From Aldehydirespirator sp965221605 (GTDB lineage: Bacteria; Actinomycetota; Acidimicrobiia; Acidimicrobiales; Aldehydirespiratoraceae), in assembly GCA_965221605.1 (NCBI GenBank), contig CBDCSK010000016.1:248001-312000 (forward strand): 64,000 nt of DNA, written 5' to 3'. The notes beneath the pieces were generated by a model. That model ran no database searches. It saw only the letters and a program-made list of their open reading frames with translations, and was not told where the DNA came from. Shown piece by piece: positions 26,668-34,936 of the stretch. Position numbers and translations under genes: made by a program. Each line of letters starts with the position of its first letter. Within the stretch, counting starts at the first letter, position 1.

Positions 26668-27840
26668 TCACACCAGGTCGACGACCCCGCGGCCGGCCGA
26701 TGCGGGCACCCGCCACAGGCTCGGCAACTGGCCGGGGCCGGTCAGATGTATCCAGCCGCCCTCGTAGTCGACCGCCGGCGCCGTGGATCGATGCCCGGAG
26801 CCGTAGGTGACGATCATGGAGGCCTCCAGACGCTCAGCCAGTTCATGGCGGGCGCTGTCGTCGTCGATGACGTCGGGGGAGGCCGAGACGGCTACCACCA
26901 CCGAGCCCTCTCCGATCGACTGCACATCGATGTCGGGCCGTCCGCCCTCCAGCAGGGCAAGGAACTCGAGCGCCACGGCCACCTCGGAGTGGTGGGACAG
27001 CAGCGGGGTCCTGCGGCCGTCGGTCGTGAGGATCTGGGCCTCGTCGCCGGAGCTCAGCACCGCGTCGGCGATCGACGCGGCCACCGAGGTGGTGCGATCC
27101 TGCGTGCTCACGAGATCGCCCGGGGGACGGGTGTCGATGATCACCGTCATGCGACCCGGGCGGGACGGTTGGAACCGCCTCACCGTGAACTCGTCGAGTC
27201 TCGCCGTCGAGCGCCAATGGATGTGGCGGAGATCATCCCCCTCCACGTAGGGGCGCAGGACGTCGAATTCGTCGCTCTCGAGACCGAGCGACCGGCGATG
27301 GAAGTCGCTGGGCAGCGACAGGGCCCCACCGACGGGAAGGCGGGGCGACACCAGCGTCTCGATGGGCGGGTGCACGACCACACGCGTGCGCCGACCGGAG
27401 GGCCGCCGCCGGCGTACCAGTCCGAGGCCGTCGATGTCGCTGACGATCGTCGGGCCTATCTCGAGCACGCCCCGGCGCGTGGGCTGGAGCCGGTAGCCGG
27501 AGGTCGCGGCCGAGGTGCCGGGCACCGGCGCCAGGTTGAAGCGGGCGTCGGCCTCACCGCTCACATGCTCGTGGAGACGAACCGACGGGGATTGCAGCCT
27601 GGCCAGATTCCTGACGTGCAGCGTCACGTCGACAGGCTCGGCGACCGTCACCATCGCCGACGACACACCGCGGCTGAGCGACAGGCGGGACGGGTGCACC
27701 AGCCGCACCACCAGCGCGACGACTACTGCGGAGATGGCCGCCGCCCCGATGACGTAGAGCTCGAGGATCCCGAACGCCCGGCCCGCGGCGACCGCGAGGG
27801 CGCCGGTTGCTAGCAGCCTCCAGCCGATCGAGGTGGGCAC
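26668..27840 (-). CDS. DUF58 domain protein
   Basis: 390 residues. Two N-terminal membrane helices (WRLLATGALAVAAGRAFGIL, VIGAAAISAVVVALVVRLV) precede a beta-rich segment. The DUF58 signature then follows: DEFDVLRPYVEGDDLRHIHWRSTARLDEFTVRRFQPS, with a von Willebrand A-like strand MTVIIDTRPPGD. It starts at GTG 27840, 1 bp after the MoxR stop. DUF58 proteins are coexpressed with MoxR ATPases and are presumed to be part of the chaperone-like complex they remodel. Confidence 0.88.
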   Translation of the reverse strand: MPTSIGWRLLATGALAVAAGRAFGILELYVIGAAAISAVVVALVVRLVHPSRLSLSRGVSSAMVTVAEPVDVTLHVRNLARLQSPSVRLHEHVSGEADARFNLAPVPGTSAATSGYRLQPTRRGVLEIGPTIVSDIDGLGLVRRRRPSGRRTRVVVHPPIETLVSPRLPVGGALSLPSDFHRRSLGLESDEFDVLRPYVEGDDLRHIHWRSTARLDEFTVRRFQPSRPGRMTVIIDTRPPGDLVSTQDRTTSVAASIADAVLSSGDEAQILTTDGRRTPLLSHHSEVAVALEFLALLEGGRPDIDVQSIGEGSVVVAVSASPDVIDDDSARHELAERLEASMIVTYGSGHRSTAPAVDYEGGWIHLTGPGQLPSLWRVPASAGRGVVDLV

Positions 27841-27841
27841 G

Positions 27842-28786
27842 TCACCGCGCCTTGCGGGGCACGGGCACGGAGTCGATTATCTCGGTGACGATGTCGGTCG
27901 AGCGCAGGCCACGCACGCGGCTGTCGGGCTTGGCCAGGAGCCGGTGCGGCAGCATCACCGGCGCGAGCGCCTTGACGTCGTCGGGGGTCACGTAGTCGCG
28001 GCTCAGCGATGCCGCCCGGGCCCGCGCCACTCTGAGCAGGGCGAGCACCCCTCTCGGCGACAGGCCTAGCGAGAGGCCCGGATGGCGCCGCGTGGCCCCG
28101 GCGACATCGAGGAGATAGGAGCGCAGGGCCCCTGAGACGTGCACCTCGTCGAGCCGCTCGGACATCCATCGGATCACCGCCGCGTCGGCCACGGGACCGA
28201 TGAGGTCCACGGGCTCCTGAGCGCCCCTCGACATGAGGATCGAGTCCTCGGACACGGCATCCGGGTAGCCGACGCTAAGGCGCATGAGGAAGCGGTCCAT
28301 CTGGCTCTCGGGCAGGGGGTAGGTGCCCTCGTACTCCAGCGGATTCTGGGTGGCGATGACCGTGAAGGGGGGCTCCAGGGTCCGGGTGACCCCGTCGACG
28401 GTGACCTGCTGCTCTCCCATGGCCTCCAGCAGGGCCGACTGGGCCTTGGGCGAGGCCCGGTTTATCTCGTCGGCCAGGACGATGTTCGAGAAGATCGGCC
28501 CGGGACGGAACTCGAAGGATCCCGTGGATCGATCGAACACCGAGGTTCCCGTGATGTCCACTGGCAGCAGGTCCGGCGTGAACTGGATCCGGCCGAAGCT
28601 GACGTCGATGCTGCGGGCCAGTGCCTTGCCGAGGCTCGTCTTGCCCACGCCCGGCACGTCCTCGATGAGCACATGGCCACCGCTCACCAGGGCCAGGATG
28701 AGATGCCCGATGACAGTGGGCTTGCCCTTGACGACGAGCGCCATGTTCTGATGGATCAACTTGAACTGCTCTTCAAAGTCAGCCAT
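27842..28786 (-). CDS. MoxR-family AAA+ ATPase
   Basis: 314 residues. Walker A IEDVPGVGKTSLGKALA, the MoxR segment RIQFTPDLLPVDITGT, Walker B IVLADEINRASPKAQSALLEAM, sensor 1 FTVIATQNPLEYEGTYPLPESQMDRF and sensor 2 LGLSPRGVLALLRVARA are all intact. It leads the operon with DUF58 and TgpA-like genes. MoxR ATPases are thought to assemble or activate partner proteins that carry metal-binding vWA domains. Confidence 0.92.
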   Translation of the reverse strand: MADFEEQFKLIHQNMALVVKGKPTVIGHLILALVSGGHVLIEDVPGVGKTSLGKALARSIDVSFGRIQFTPDLLPVDITGTSVFDRSTGSFEFRPGPIFSNIVLADEINRASPKAQSALLEAMGEQQVTVDGVTRTLEPPFTVIATQNPLEYEGTYPLPESQMDRFLMRLSVGYPDAVSEDSILMSRGAQEPVDLIGPVADAAVIRWMSERLDEVHVSGALRSYLLDVAGATRRHPGLSLGLSPRGVLALLRVARARAASLSRDYVTPDDVKALAPVMLPHRLLAKPDSRVRGLRSTDIVTEIIDSVPVPRKAR

Positions 28787-28876
28787 CGCGGGTCAGCGTA
28801 CCGCTTCCAATGCGCGGCAATCACCGGAAGCCCTGCGCCCCGGATGCCCGGGAGTGCTTGGGTAGGCTTCGGCCCC

Positions 28877-29155
28877 GTGGGCGCGATCTTGGCGGGCAGG
28901 TTGGCGCTGCGGTCGGCCCGCGCGGTGGCGGCCCGGCCGCGGCTGTGGCCTGCCGCGGCCGCTCTGCTGCTGCGCTTCGCCCCGGACCGCTGGTGGAGGC
29001 GGCCGCCGTTCGTGCCACTGCCCCCGGCAGACCTCCTGCGCTTCAGGTCCGAGACGATGTACGGCGACCCCGTCCGAACTCCCTCGCCCGCGGACGTCGC
29101 CGTGTGGCTGGAGTGGTGCAGGGCCCAGCGCTCGCGCCGACCGGCGGACGGCTAG
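28877..29155 (+). CDS. Small conserved-looking protein of unknown function
   Basis: About 92 residues from GTG 28877 (an ATG at 28844 is also in frame). The N-terminal half is Ala/Arg-rich and amphipathic (LALRSARAVAARPRLWPAAAALLLRFA). The C-terminal half reads DLLRFRSETMYGDPVRTPSPADVAVWLEWCR, which looks like a folded small domain. The gene ends 10 bp before the HNH gene on the same strand. No family was recognised. Confidence 0.5.
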   Translation: MGAILAGRLALRSARAVAARPRLWPAAAALLLRFAPDRWWRRPPFVPLPPADLLRFRSETMYGDPVRTPSPADVAVWLEWCRAQRSRRPADG

Positions 29156-29165
29156 CCTGCCCCAG

Positions 29166-29678
29166 ATGTCCGGGGTGCTCGTCCTAAACGCCACCTTCGA
29201 GCCGCTCGCGGTGGTGAGCGCCCGCCGGGCTGTGTGCCTGGTGCTGGCTGAGAAGGTCGAGATGCTCCACGCCACCGGTCGCGCCTACCGGTCCGAGCGA
29301 AGATCGGTGGAGGTGCCGTCGGTGGTCCGGCTCAGCCACTACGTGAGCGTGCCCCGCCCCCGGCACCGGTCCCCGAACCGGCGGGCCGTGTTCGCCAGGG
29401 ACCGCGACGCCTGCCAGTACTGCGGTGGACGGGCCGAGACGATGGACCACATCGTGCCCCGCAGCCGGGGTGGTCAGCACACCTGGCAGAACGTGGTGGC
29501 GGCGTGCCGCCGCTGCAACGCCAAGAAGCGGGACCGCCTGCCGAGCGAGAGTGGAATGATGCTGCGCCGCCGGCCCGAGCCGCCGCCGCCCTCTACCTGG
29601 GTCGAGATCGCCGCGGGAGCCGTTCCGGAGGTGTGGGCGCCGTACCTGCGGCCGGGAAGCGACCTCCGCACCGCGTGA
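29166..29678 (+). CDS. HNH endonuclease family protein
   Basis: 170 residues. The N-terminus (VLVLNATFEPLAVVSARRAVCLVLAEKVE) and core CQYCGGRAETMDHIVPRSRGGQHTWQNVVAACRRCNAKK carry the complete HNH motif with two CxxC zinc pairs. This is the free-standing HNH type widespread in actinobacteria and cyanobacteria, whose role is unclear (possibly DNA repair or restriction). Its stop overlaps the next gene's GTG (GTGA). Confidence 0.9.
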   Translation: MSGVLVLNATFEPLAVVSARRAVCLVLAEKVEMLHATGRAYRSERRSVEVPSVVRLSHYVSVPRPRHRSPNRRAVFARDRDACQYCGGRAETMDHIVPRSRGGQHTWQNVVAACRRCNAKKRDRLPSESGMMLRRRPEPPPPSTWVEIAAGAVPEVWAPYLRPGSDLRTA

Positions 29679-30391
29679 ACGCTGGGCCTGTCGGCTGGAC
29701 AATCGAGCACGTGCGCGGCTCGGTCTCCGACCTCTTCGCGTTGGAGGAGCCGCCGAGGGACACATCGCGGCTGGCCAGGATCTACACCGTCGAGGGACCG
29801 GGCCTCGTGCTGGGCAGTACCCAGGACGCCGGCGCGGCCGACGAGCGCCTCGCCGCGAGCGCGGGGGTGGAAGTGCTGCGCCGCCGCAGCGGAGGCGGGG
29901 CGGTGCTGCTGTGGCCCGGACGCCAGGTGTGGGCGGACTTCTTCGTGGCTGCGACCGATCCGCTCTGGCACGACGACGTGACCCTGGCGACTCGATGGGT
30001 CGGCCGGCTATGGGCGTCGGCGGTGGCCAGTCTCTCCACCTCCGGCTGCTCGGTGCACACCGAGCGGCTCGTCGCCGACCGGTGGGGGAGGCTGGTGTGC
30101 TTCGCGGGAAGGGGTCCCGGCGAAGTGTTCGTGAGCGGTCGGAAGGTCGTGGGAGTCAGCCAGCGCCGCAGCCGGGACCGGGCGCGGATACAGACTGCGG
30201 CCCGGCTCCAGCCCGAGAAGGCGCAGGCCACCGGGAGCTCTGCCGCGGGCGGGCTCGACGAACTGGACCTGCTGGCCCTCAGCCCGGCCGAGCGGGCCGA
30301 GGGCCAGACGGTCCTGGCCCGTCGCAGCACATCCATCCCGGCGACCGAGGCCGAGCTGACCGAGTCCCTGCTCCGGGAACTGAGGCACTGA
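29675..30391 (+). CDS. Lipoate-protein ligase A-like protein
   Basis: 238 residues of the LplA/BirA/LipB fold. The fingerprint RRRSGGGAVLLWPGRQVWADF matches the family's RRxSGGGAV motif, and VFVSGRKVVGVSQRR carries the conserved Lys that contacts the lipoyl-AMP. It lacks an obvious LplA C-terminal domain, so it may be an octanoyl- or lipoyl-transferase-like member. GTG 29675 overlaps the HNH stop. It ends where repeat copy F begins. Confidence 0.82.
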   Translation: MNAGPVGWTIEHVRGSVSDLFALEEPPRDTSRLARIYTVEGPGLVLGSTQDAGAADERLAASAGVEVLRRRSGGGAVLLWPGRQVWADFFVAATDPLWHDDVTLATRWVGRLWASAVASLSTSGCSVHTERLVADRWGRLVCFAGRGPGEVFVSGRKVVGVSQRRSRDRARIQTAARLQPEKAQATGSSAAGGLDELDLLALSPAERAEGQTVLARRSTSIPATEAELTESLLRELRH

Positions 30392-30526
30392 GGGGCCACG
30401 CGGATAAGCGAGAGCGCTTCGCGTCAAGAGGAGTGTCTCCCGCTCTTGTTCGCTGCGCTCACGGGCCGCTCGGGCCACGGCCTCGCCCGTATGGAGCGGA
30501 TTCGCTGGCCTATCCGCTCGGCCTCT
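30392..30526 (-). repeat. Dispersed intergenic repeat, copy F (core subtype I)
   Basis: Minus-orientation copy between lplA-like and mraZ, both on the plus strand. The head is at 30515-30524 and the core is intact. The tail (GCTCTCGCTTATCCGCGTGG) resembles that of copy B. It ends about 55 bp upstream of the mraZ promoter. Confidence 0.75.
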
Positions 30527-30581
30527 GAACCCACCGGCCGCCGGCGGTGGGGGAGACCGCCGGAGATTTCTTTGCCAATAC

Positions 30582-30610
30582 TTGCTTCGTGGTGGAAAAG
30601 GGTGTACTGT
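30582..30610 (+). promoter_or_regulatory. Candidate housekeeping promoter of the dcw cluster
   Basis: TTGCTT (30582-30587), 17-bp spacer, TACTGT (30605-30610). This is a reasonable -35/-10 pair for the housekeeping sigma factor and lies in the only lower-GC stretch before mraZ. The -10 overlaps the first MraZ-box-like repeat, fitting autorepression. Confidence 0.55.
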
Positions 30611-30632
30611 GGTTCGCTGTGGAGTACTTGGG
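30608..30632 (+). promoter_or_regulatory. Candidate MraZ operator: three 10-bp-phased repeats
   Basis: TGTGG (30608), TGTGG (30618) and TTGGG (30628) repeat with exact 10-bp spacing. MraZ is known to bind direct repeats of the TGGG type with 5-bp gaps upstream of its own gene. Here they overlap the -10 hexamer and the start region, so binding would block transcription. Confidence 0.6.
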
Positions 30633-30693
30633 AGTCGAGCTTGGTGCCCAGGAGAGGGCCCTGGCTCGATGTGGACGAGCGTGAGAGTCGATC

Positions 30694-31143
30694 GTGAGTT
30701 CCCCCCGCACGTTGTTCGTCGGCGTCCACGAGCACACCATCGACGGCAAGGGGCGGCTGATCCTGCCGGCAGGGTTCCGCAGCCACCTGGCCGACGGCGC
30801 CTACGTCACCGCCCTGGACTCCTGCGTGGGAATCCTGCCGACCGACGAGTTCGCGCACACCGCCGAGGAACTCCGGTCCCAGGTGGGCCAGGAGCAGGTG
30901 GACATCAACGCGCTGCGGAGCTTCGCGGCCCAGGCCGACTTCGTGGTCCCCGACGCCCAGGGACGCATGCGGATCCTGCCCCACCTGCGGACCGGAGCCG
31001 GACTCGACCGTCGAGTGATCGTCACCGGCATGATCCGCCGCATCGAGATCTGGAATCCCGACCGCTGGGCCGAGGTGCAATCCGTCGGCACGGAGCGTCT
31101 CGCCGAGGCCATAACCCACGGGCGGGGGATCGCCAGTGTCTGA
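30694..31143 (+). CDS. mraZ: Transcriptional regulator MraZ
   Basis: 149 residues with two SpoVT/AbrB-like MraZ domains. LFVGVHEHTIDGKGRLILPAGFR and VVPDAQGRMRILPHLRTGAGLDRRVIVTGMIRRIEIW carry the two conserved DxxGR motifs. It is the first gene of the dcw cluster and binds upstream repeats, which are visible at 30608-30632. The start is GTG 30694 (MSSPRTLFVG). Unlike many dcw clusters, 262 bp separate it from rsmH. That gap holds a large inverted repeat. Confidence 0.95.
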   Translation: MSSPRTLFVGVHEHTIDGKGRLILPAGFRSHLADGAYVTALDSCVGILPTDEFAHTAEELRSQVGQEQVDINALRSFAAQADFVVPDAQGRMRILPHLRTGAGLDRRVIVTGMIRRIEIWNPDRWAEVQSVGTERLAEAITHGRGIASV

Positions 31144-31209
31144 TCGCCCCACCCACCGAATCAACCCAGACCACCGACAACACAGAGACCCCCGCAGCCG
31201 CCGAAGGCT

Positions 31210-31336
31210 CGCCCGGTCATGTGCAGTTCCCCGATTGGCAGATGGAAGACCCGTACTCCGCCCGCTTGCCATTAGCTCGATCGGGGGAGAAATCCCGACG
31301 TGCGCCGTCGGTCGGGGAACTGCAGATGACCGGGCG
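31210..31336 (+). ncRNA. Candidate structured leader of rsmH: 25-bp inverted repeat around 77 bp
   Basis: The arms at 31210-31234 and 31312-31336 match at 24 of 25 positions (CGCCCGGTCAT begins the left arm, ATGACCGGGCG ends the right). The enclosed 77 nt can fold further, for example TCGGG...CCCGA at about 31280-31297. The 65 nt after the mraZ stop is C/A-rich and almost free of G. An RNA called the mraW motif is known upstream of rsmH (mraW) in actinobacteria. This structure sits in the same place, but I cannot confirm that it matches that model. Confidence 0.5.
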
Positions 31337-31405
31337 TTGCCCCACCCGAGCACTCGACGCCGCCACCCGGGCCGCCGGGCCCAGCATGCTTCGGCCCAGC
31401 CGCGC

Positions 31406-32371
31406 ATGAGCGGAGGGACCGGAGCCGACCAGCCCCCGTTCCACCACCAGCCGGTGATGTGCCGCGAGGTTGTGGACGTGCTGCGCGAGGTGCCCGAAGG
31501 CGTCCTCGTGGACGCCACCGTCGGGGATGGCGGTCACACGGACGCGCTCCTGCAGAACCTCCCGCACATACGCATCGTGGGCCTGGACCGGGATCCTGAG
31601 GCACTGATGGCAGCGGCCGAGCGCCTCGCGCCTCACCGGCGCCGCGTGACGCTGCACCGCGCCACCTTCGATGCGCTCGGCACGGTGCTGGACAGCATCG
31701 GCCAAGTCGACATCTCGGCGTGCCTGTTCGACCTCGGGGTCAGCTCGCGGCAGCTCGACCGGCCCGAGCGCGGCTTCAGCTACCGGCTCGACGGCCCCCT
31801 CGACATGCGCATGGACCCCGAAGGTCCGATCACCGCCGCCGACATCGTCAACGGCGCCAGCGAGGACACCCTCGCCGCCATGCTGCGCCGCAACGCCGAC
31901 GAACGGTACGCCCGCCGCATAGCGGCGGCCGTCGTCGCCCAGCGGCCCTTCGCCACTACCACCCAGCTCTCCGGGGCGGTGGCAGGAGCCGTCCCCGCCA
32001 CGACGCGCCGGCGCGCCCACCCCGCCCGGCGCACCTTCCAGGCCCTCAGAATCGAGGTGAACGGAGAGTTGGAGATGCTCGAACGCTCCCTCACCTGCGC
32101 CATCGATCGCCTGGTCGATTCTGGCCGCTGCGCCGTGCTGTCGTATCACTCCGGCGAGGACCGGATCGTCAAGTCGGTCTTCAGGAGGGCGGCCGGTGAG
32201 ACCCCACCGGCGCGGCCGGGTCTGCCGCCGCCACCTGCCCCCGCCGCCACCGTGCGCCTCCTGGGGCGACGGTCCCGCACCCCGACGGACTCGGAGAAGG
32301 CCGCCAACCACAGGGCGGGTTCGGCCCGACTGCGGGCCGTGGAACGCTTGACCAAGAGGCCGAGCGAGTAG
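31406..32371 (+). CDS. rsmH: 16S rRNA (cytosine1402-N4)-methyltransferase
   Basis: 321 residues. SAM-dependent methylation of C1402 in the ribosomal P site. Motif I VDATVGDGGHTDALL, HHQPVMCREVVDVL at the start, ACLFDLGVSSRQLDRPERGFSYRLDGPLDMRMD, TFQALRIEVNGEL and VLSYHSGEDRIVK are all family hallmarks. The usual SFHSLEDR is SYHSGEDR here. ATG 31406 gives the standard N-terminus. The last residues RPSE and the TAG stop are encoded by the head of repeat copy G. Confidence 0.95.
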   Translation: MSGGTGADQPPFHHQPVMCREVVDVLREVPEGVLVDATVGDGGHTDALLQNLPHIRIVGLDRDPEALMAAAERLAPHRRRVTLHRATFDALGTVLDSIGQVDISACLFDLGVSSRQLDRPERGFSYRLDGPLDMRMDPEGPITAADIVNGASEDTLAAMLRRNADERYARRIAAAVVAQRPFATTTQLSGAVAGAVPATTRRRAHPARRTFQALRIEVNGELEMLERSLTCAIDRLVDSGRCAVLSYHSGEDRIVKSVFRRAAGETPPARPGLPPPPAPAATVRLLGRRSRTPTDSEKAANHRAGSARLRAVERLTKRPSE

Positions 32372-32509
32372 GCGCGCGGATGCAGTTCAAGCGGGCGAGG
32401 CCGTGGGCGCTGTTCCGCGGATTTGGGCGGCCCGTGAGCGCAGCGAACAAGGGCGGGAGACACCCCGCCGCAACGTGGCCGGTTGCGCCTACCCGCGCAC
32501 GTTCCAAGG
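32357..32509 (+). repeat. Dispersed intergenic repeat, copy G (full length, core subtype II)
   Basis: Head AGGCCGAGCGAGTAGGC ends rsmH. The core has the subtype II insertion (GGGCGCTGTTCCGCGGATTT). The tail CGCAACGTGGCCGGTTGCGC then CTACCCGCGCACGTTCCAAGG ends 7 bp before the ftsL-like ATG, so CAAGG may help ribosome binding. Confidence 0.8.
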
Positions 32510-32516
32510 ATGCCTG

Positions 32517-33050
32517 ATGGCACCCCGGGCTCAAGGGCGCGCCGCGCAGCGGGCCCCGGGCACGCCCGCGCCACGACCTGAGCGCAAGCCGCGAGACCTA
32601 AAGCCGCGAGACCTAAAGGTCGTCGAGGCCCCCGCCGCGGCGCGCCGGTCCATCACCGATGTCGGCACCCTGCTGGCTCTGGGAATGTTCGCGGTGTGCC
32701 TGGCCCTCGCCGCGCTGCACGCCGTGCTCGTGGAGAACCAGGCCACGCTGGACGATCTCATCGAGCGCAACCAGCTGAGCCGGGAGCGGATCGACCAGAT
32801 GCAGGCCGAGATCGCCTTCCTCGACTCGCCGGAGGGCCTGGCTGAGCACGCCCACTCGGTCGGGCTCGTGCCGGCGGCGGAGCTGGTCCTGCTGACGCCG
32901 GTCGGGCCCGGTCAGCTCGAGCCGCCCGTCAGCGATCCCTTCAGCCTCGGCTTGTCGGACTATGAGCCGCCCGCGGCCATCGATACCGCCGGCAGTGCCG
33001 GTGCCGCCCCGACCCGAGGAGCTTTCACCAGAGGGAAGTCGTCCGGGTGA
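32517..33050 (+). CDS. ftsL: FtsL-like septum formation protein
   Basis: 177 residues, a bitopic membrane protein. A basic, Pro-rich cytoplasmic tail (about 45 residues) is followed by one membrane helix (TLLALGMFAVCLALAALHAVL) and then a short coiled coil (ATLDDLIERNQLSRERIDQMQAEIAFLDSPEGLAEHAHSVGLV). This is the FtsL/DivIC layout. Its place between rsmH and ftsI supports FtsL. A perfect 15-bp tandem duplication (32587-32616) gives PRDLK twice in the cytoplasmic tail. The stop overlaps the ftsI GTG. Confidence 0.75.
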   Translation: MAPRAQGRAAQRAPGTPAPRPERKPRDLKPRDLKVVEAPAAARRSITDVGTLLALGMFAVCLALAALHAVLVENQATLDDLIERNQLSRERIDQMQAEIAFLDSPEGLAEHAHSVGLVPAAELVLLTPVGPGQLEPPVSDPFSLGLSDYEPPAAIDTAGSAGAAPTRGAFTRGKSSG

Positions 33051-34936
33051 CGCCATCCGGGCCACGCTCTGCCGGATCCTCGCGGCATCCGAGCCAGTGG
33101 GGCTCCGGCGACTCGGTCCGCTCCATGACCGGCCGTCAACTGGTGAGCCGGGGCCGGGTCGTGACCGTCCTGGTGATGCTGCTGCTCGCGCTGGGCGCTC
33201 TCATCTACCGGATCGTCGACGTTCAGGCGACACCCGACCCGCGGATTCTCGAGGACGTGGCCATCCCCATAGGCGAGATCATCGTGCCCGCCCCCCGCGG
33301 CACGGTGATCGACCGCAACGGCCGGACCATCGCCCTATCGCTGCCGGCCGCGACGATCGTCTCGAATCCACGGGTGATCGAGGACCCCCATGGCGCGGCC
33401 GCGGCCCTGTCAGAGGTCCTGGGGATCGAGGCCTCCGAATTGCTCGCCAACTTGCAGGGCGAGGGCGCCTTCCGCTACATCGTTCGTCAGGTCGATCCAG
33501 AGGTCGGAGAGCAGGTTGACAGCCTGGGAATCGACGGCATCAAGGTCATCTCAGAACCGCGGCGCGAGCACCCCAACGGCGACTGCTCAGCCCTGGCGGC
33601 CGTGGGGCGGGTCAACATCGACCATGTGGGGATGAGCGGCATCGAGGAGACCTACGACGAGCATCTGTCGGGCATTCCCGGCCACATGGTGAAGGAAGTA
33701 GGGGTAGACGGAACAACCATCCCCGGCGGACTTCAAGAGGTGACCGCGCCCACCGTCGGACAAGACATCGCCGTGACCCTGGACCGCAACGTCCAGTTCC
33801 AGGCCGAATCGATGCTGTTCGACGTCGTGGCCTCTGCAGGCGCATCCTCCGGGGTGGCCCTGGTCTCGCTTCCCGCCACCGGGGAGATAGTCGCCATGGC
33901 CAACGTCGCCCGGGGATCCGACGGCATCGTCAACTGCACCCGCCAGAACCTGGCCGCTACCTGGACCTACGAGCCCGGCTCGGTGTTCAAGCCGGTGACT
34001 GCGGCTGCCGCCCTGTCGAGCGGGGCAGTACTCGAGCACGTGGAGATAGAGGTGCCGTCATACCTCACCATCTGGGAGCATCGCTTCGAGGACACCCCGA
34101 CCCATCCGGACGTGGAATGGACGCCCACCGAGATTGTCACCCGGTCCTCGAACATCGGAACGATCAAGATGGCTCAGATGACCGGCGAGGAGCGGCTGTA
34201 CCAGACCATCCGGGCCTTCGGCTTCGGTTCTCGCACCGCCCTCGACTTCAAGGGCGAATCGAAGGGCATCGTGCCCCCGTTGAGCCGCTGGAACGGCCTC
34301 AGCCTGCCCAACATGGCGATCGGCCAGGGGCTGGCGGTGACTCCACTGCAGATGCTGCAGGTGTACAACACAATCGCCAACGACGGGGTGCGGGTGCCTT
34401 TGCGGCTCATCGGCGACGGCTCCTATCAACCCACCGCGGAGGGTCCGGCGCCGGTGCGCATCCTCAGCTCGGACATGGCGTCGTCGCTGATGCGAATGCT
34501 GGAGTCGGTAGTGCTTTCGGGTACCGGCCAGCAGGCGGTCGTGGAGGGATTCTCGGTGGCCGGCAAGACCGGCACGGCCTGGCAGCCCTGCGACATCGGC
34601 TACGAATGCGTGAACGAGAGGAACGAGCTGATCGGCCGGCATCACACCGCGACCTTCGCGGGGATCGTCAGCAATGACGATGGGCCGGCTCTCGTAGTGC
34701 TCGTCGTGATCGACCGGCCCTCCGGAGACGTCGTCTCTGGAGGGAGACTGGCGGCGCCTGCCGTCAGCGACATTGCGGAGTACTCGCTGCGCCAGCTGCG
34801 CATCCCGGCTGTGCTTGATGCCGGGCTCGGAGAACGTCGGCGGGCCGAACCCGCGACGGCGCCGACGACTACTGAGGCCCCGCCGGGCTCGGGTGTCGCC
34901 GGCGGAACGGGCCGTGCCGCCGGCGACCGGACATGA
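33047..34936 (+). CDS. ftsI: Septal peptidoglycan transpeptidase (class B PBP3/FtsI)
   Basis: 629 residues. Short cytoplasmic part, one membrane helix (VVTVLVMLLLALGALIYRIVDVQA), pedestal domain with PRGTVIDRNGRTIALS, then the transpeptidase: SxxK at Ser312 (PGSVFKPVTAAA), SxN at Ser367-Ser-Asn369 and KTG at 507-509 (VAGKTGTAW). There is no PASTA domain, and the last 40 residues are Pro/Ala/Thr-rich. It cross-links septal wall together with FtsW. GTG 33047 overlaps the ftsL stop by 4 bp. Another Met at residue 27 is possible. Confidence 0.94.
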   Translation: MTPSGPRSAGSSRHPSQWGSGDSVRSMTGRQLVSRGRVVTVLVMLLLALGALIYRIVDVQATPDPRILEDVAIPIGEIIVPAPRGTVIDRNGRTIALSLPAATIVSNPRVIEDPHGAAAALSEVLGIEASELLANLQGEGAFRYIVRQVDPEVGEQVDSLGIDGIKVISEPRREHPNGDCSALAAVGRVNIDHVGMSGIEETYDEHLSGIPGHMVKEVGVDGTTIPGGLQEVTAPTVGQDIAVTLDRNVQFQAESMLFDVVASAGASSGVALVSLPATGEIVAMANVARGSDGIVNCTRQNLAATWTYEPGSVFKPVTAAAALSSGAVLEHVEIEVPSYLTIWEHRFEDTPTHPDVEWTPTEIVTRSSNIGTIKMAQMTGEERLYQTIRAFGFGSRTALDFKGESKGIVPPLSRWNGLSLPNMAIGQGLAVTPLQMLQVYNTIANDGVRVPLRLIGDGSYQPTAEGPAPVRILSSDMASSLMRMLESVVLSGTGQQAVVEGFSVAGKTGTAWQPCDIGYECVNERNELIGRHHTATFAGIVSNDDGPALVVLVVIDRPSGDVVSGGRLAAPAVSDIAEYSLRQLRIPAVLDAGLGERRRAEPATAPTTTEAPPGSGVAGGTGRAAGDRT

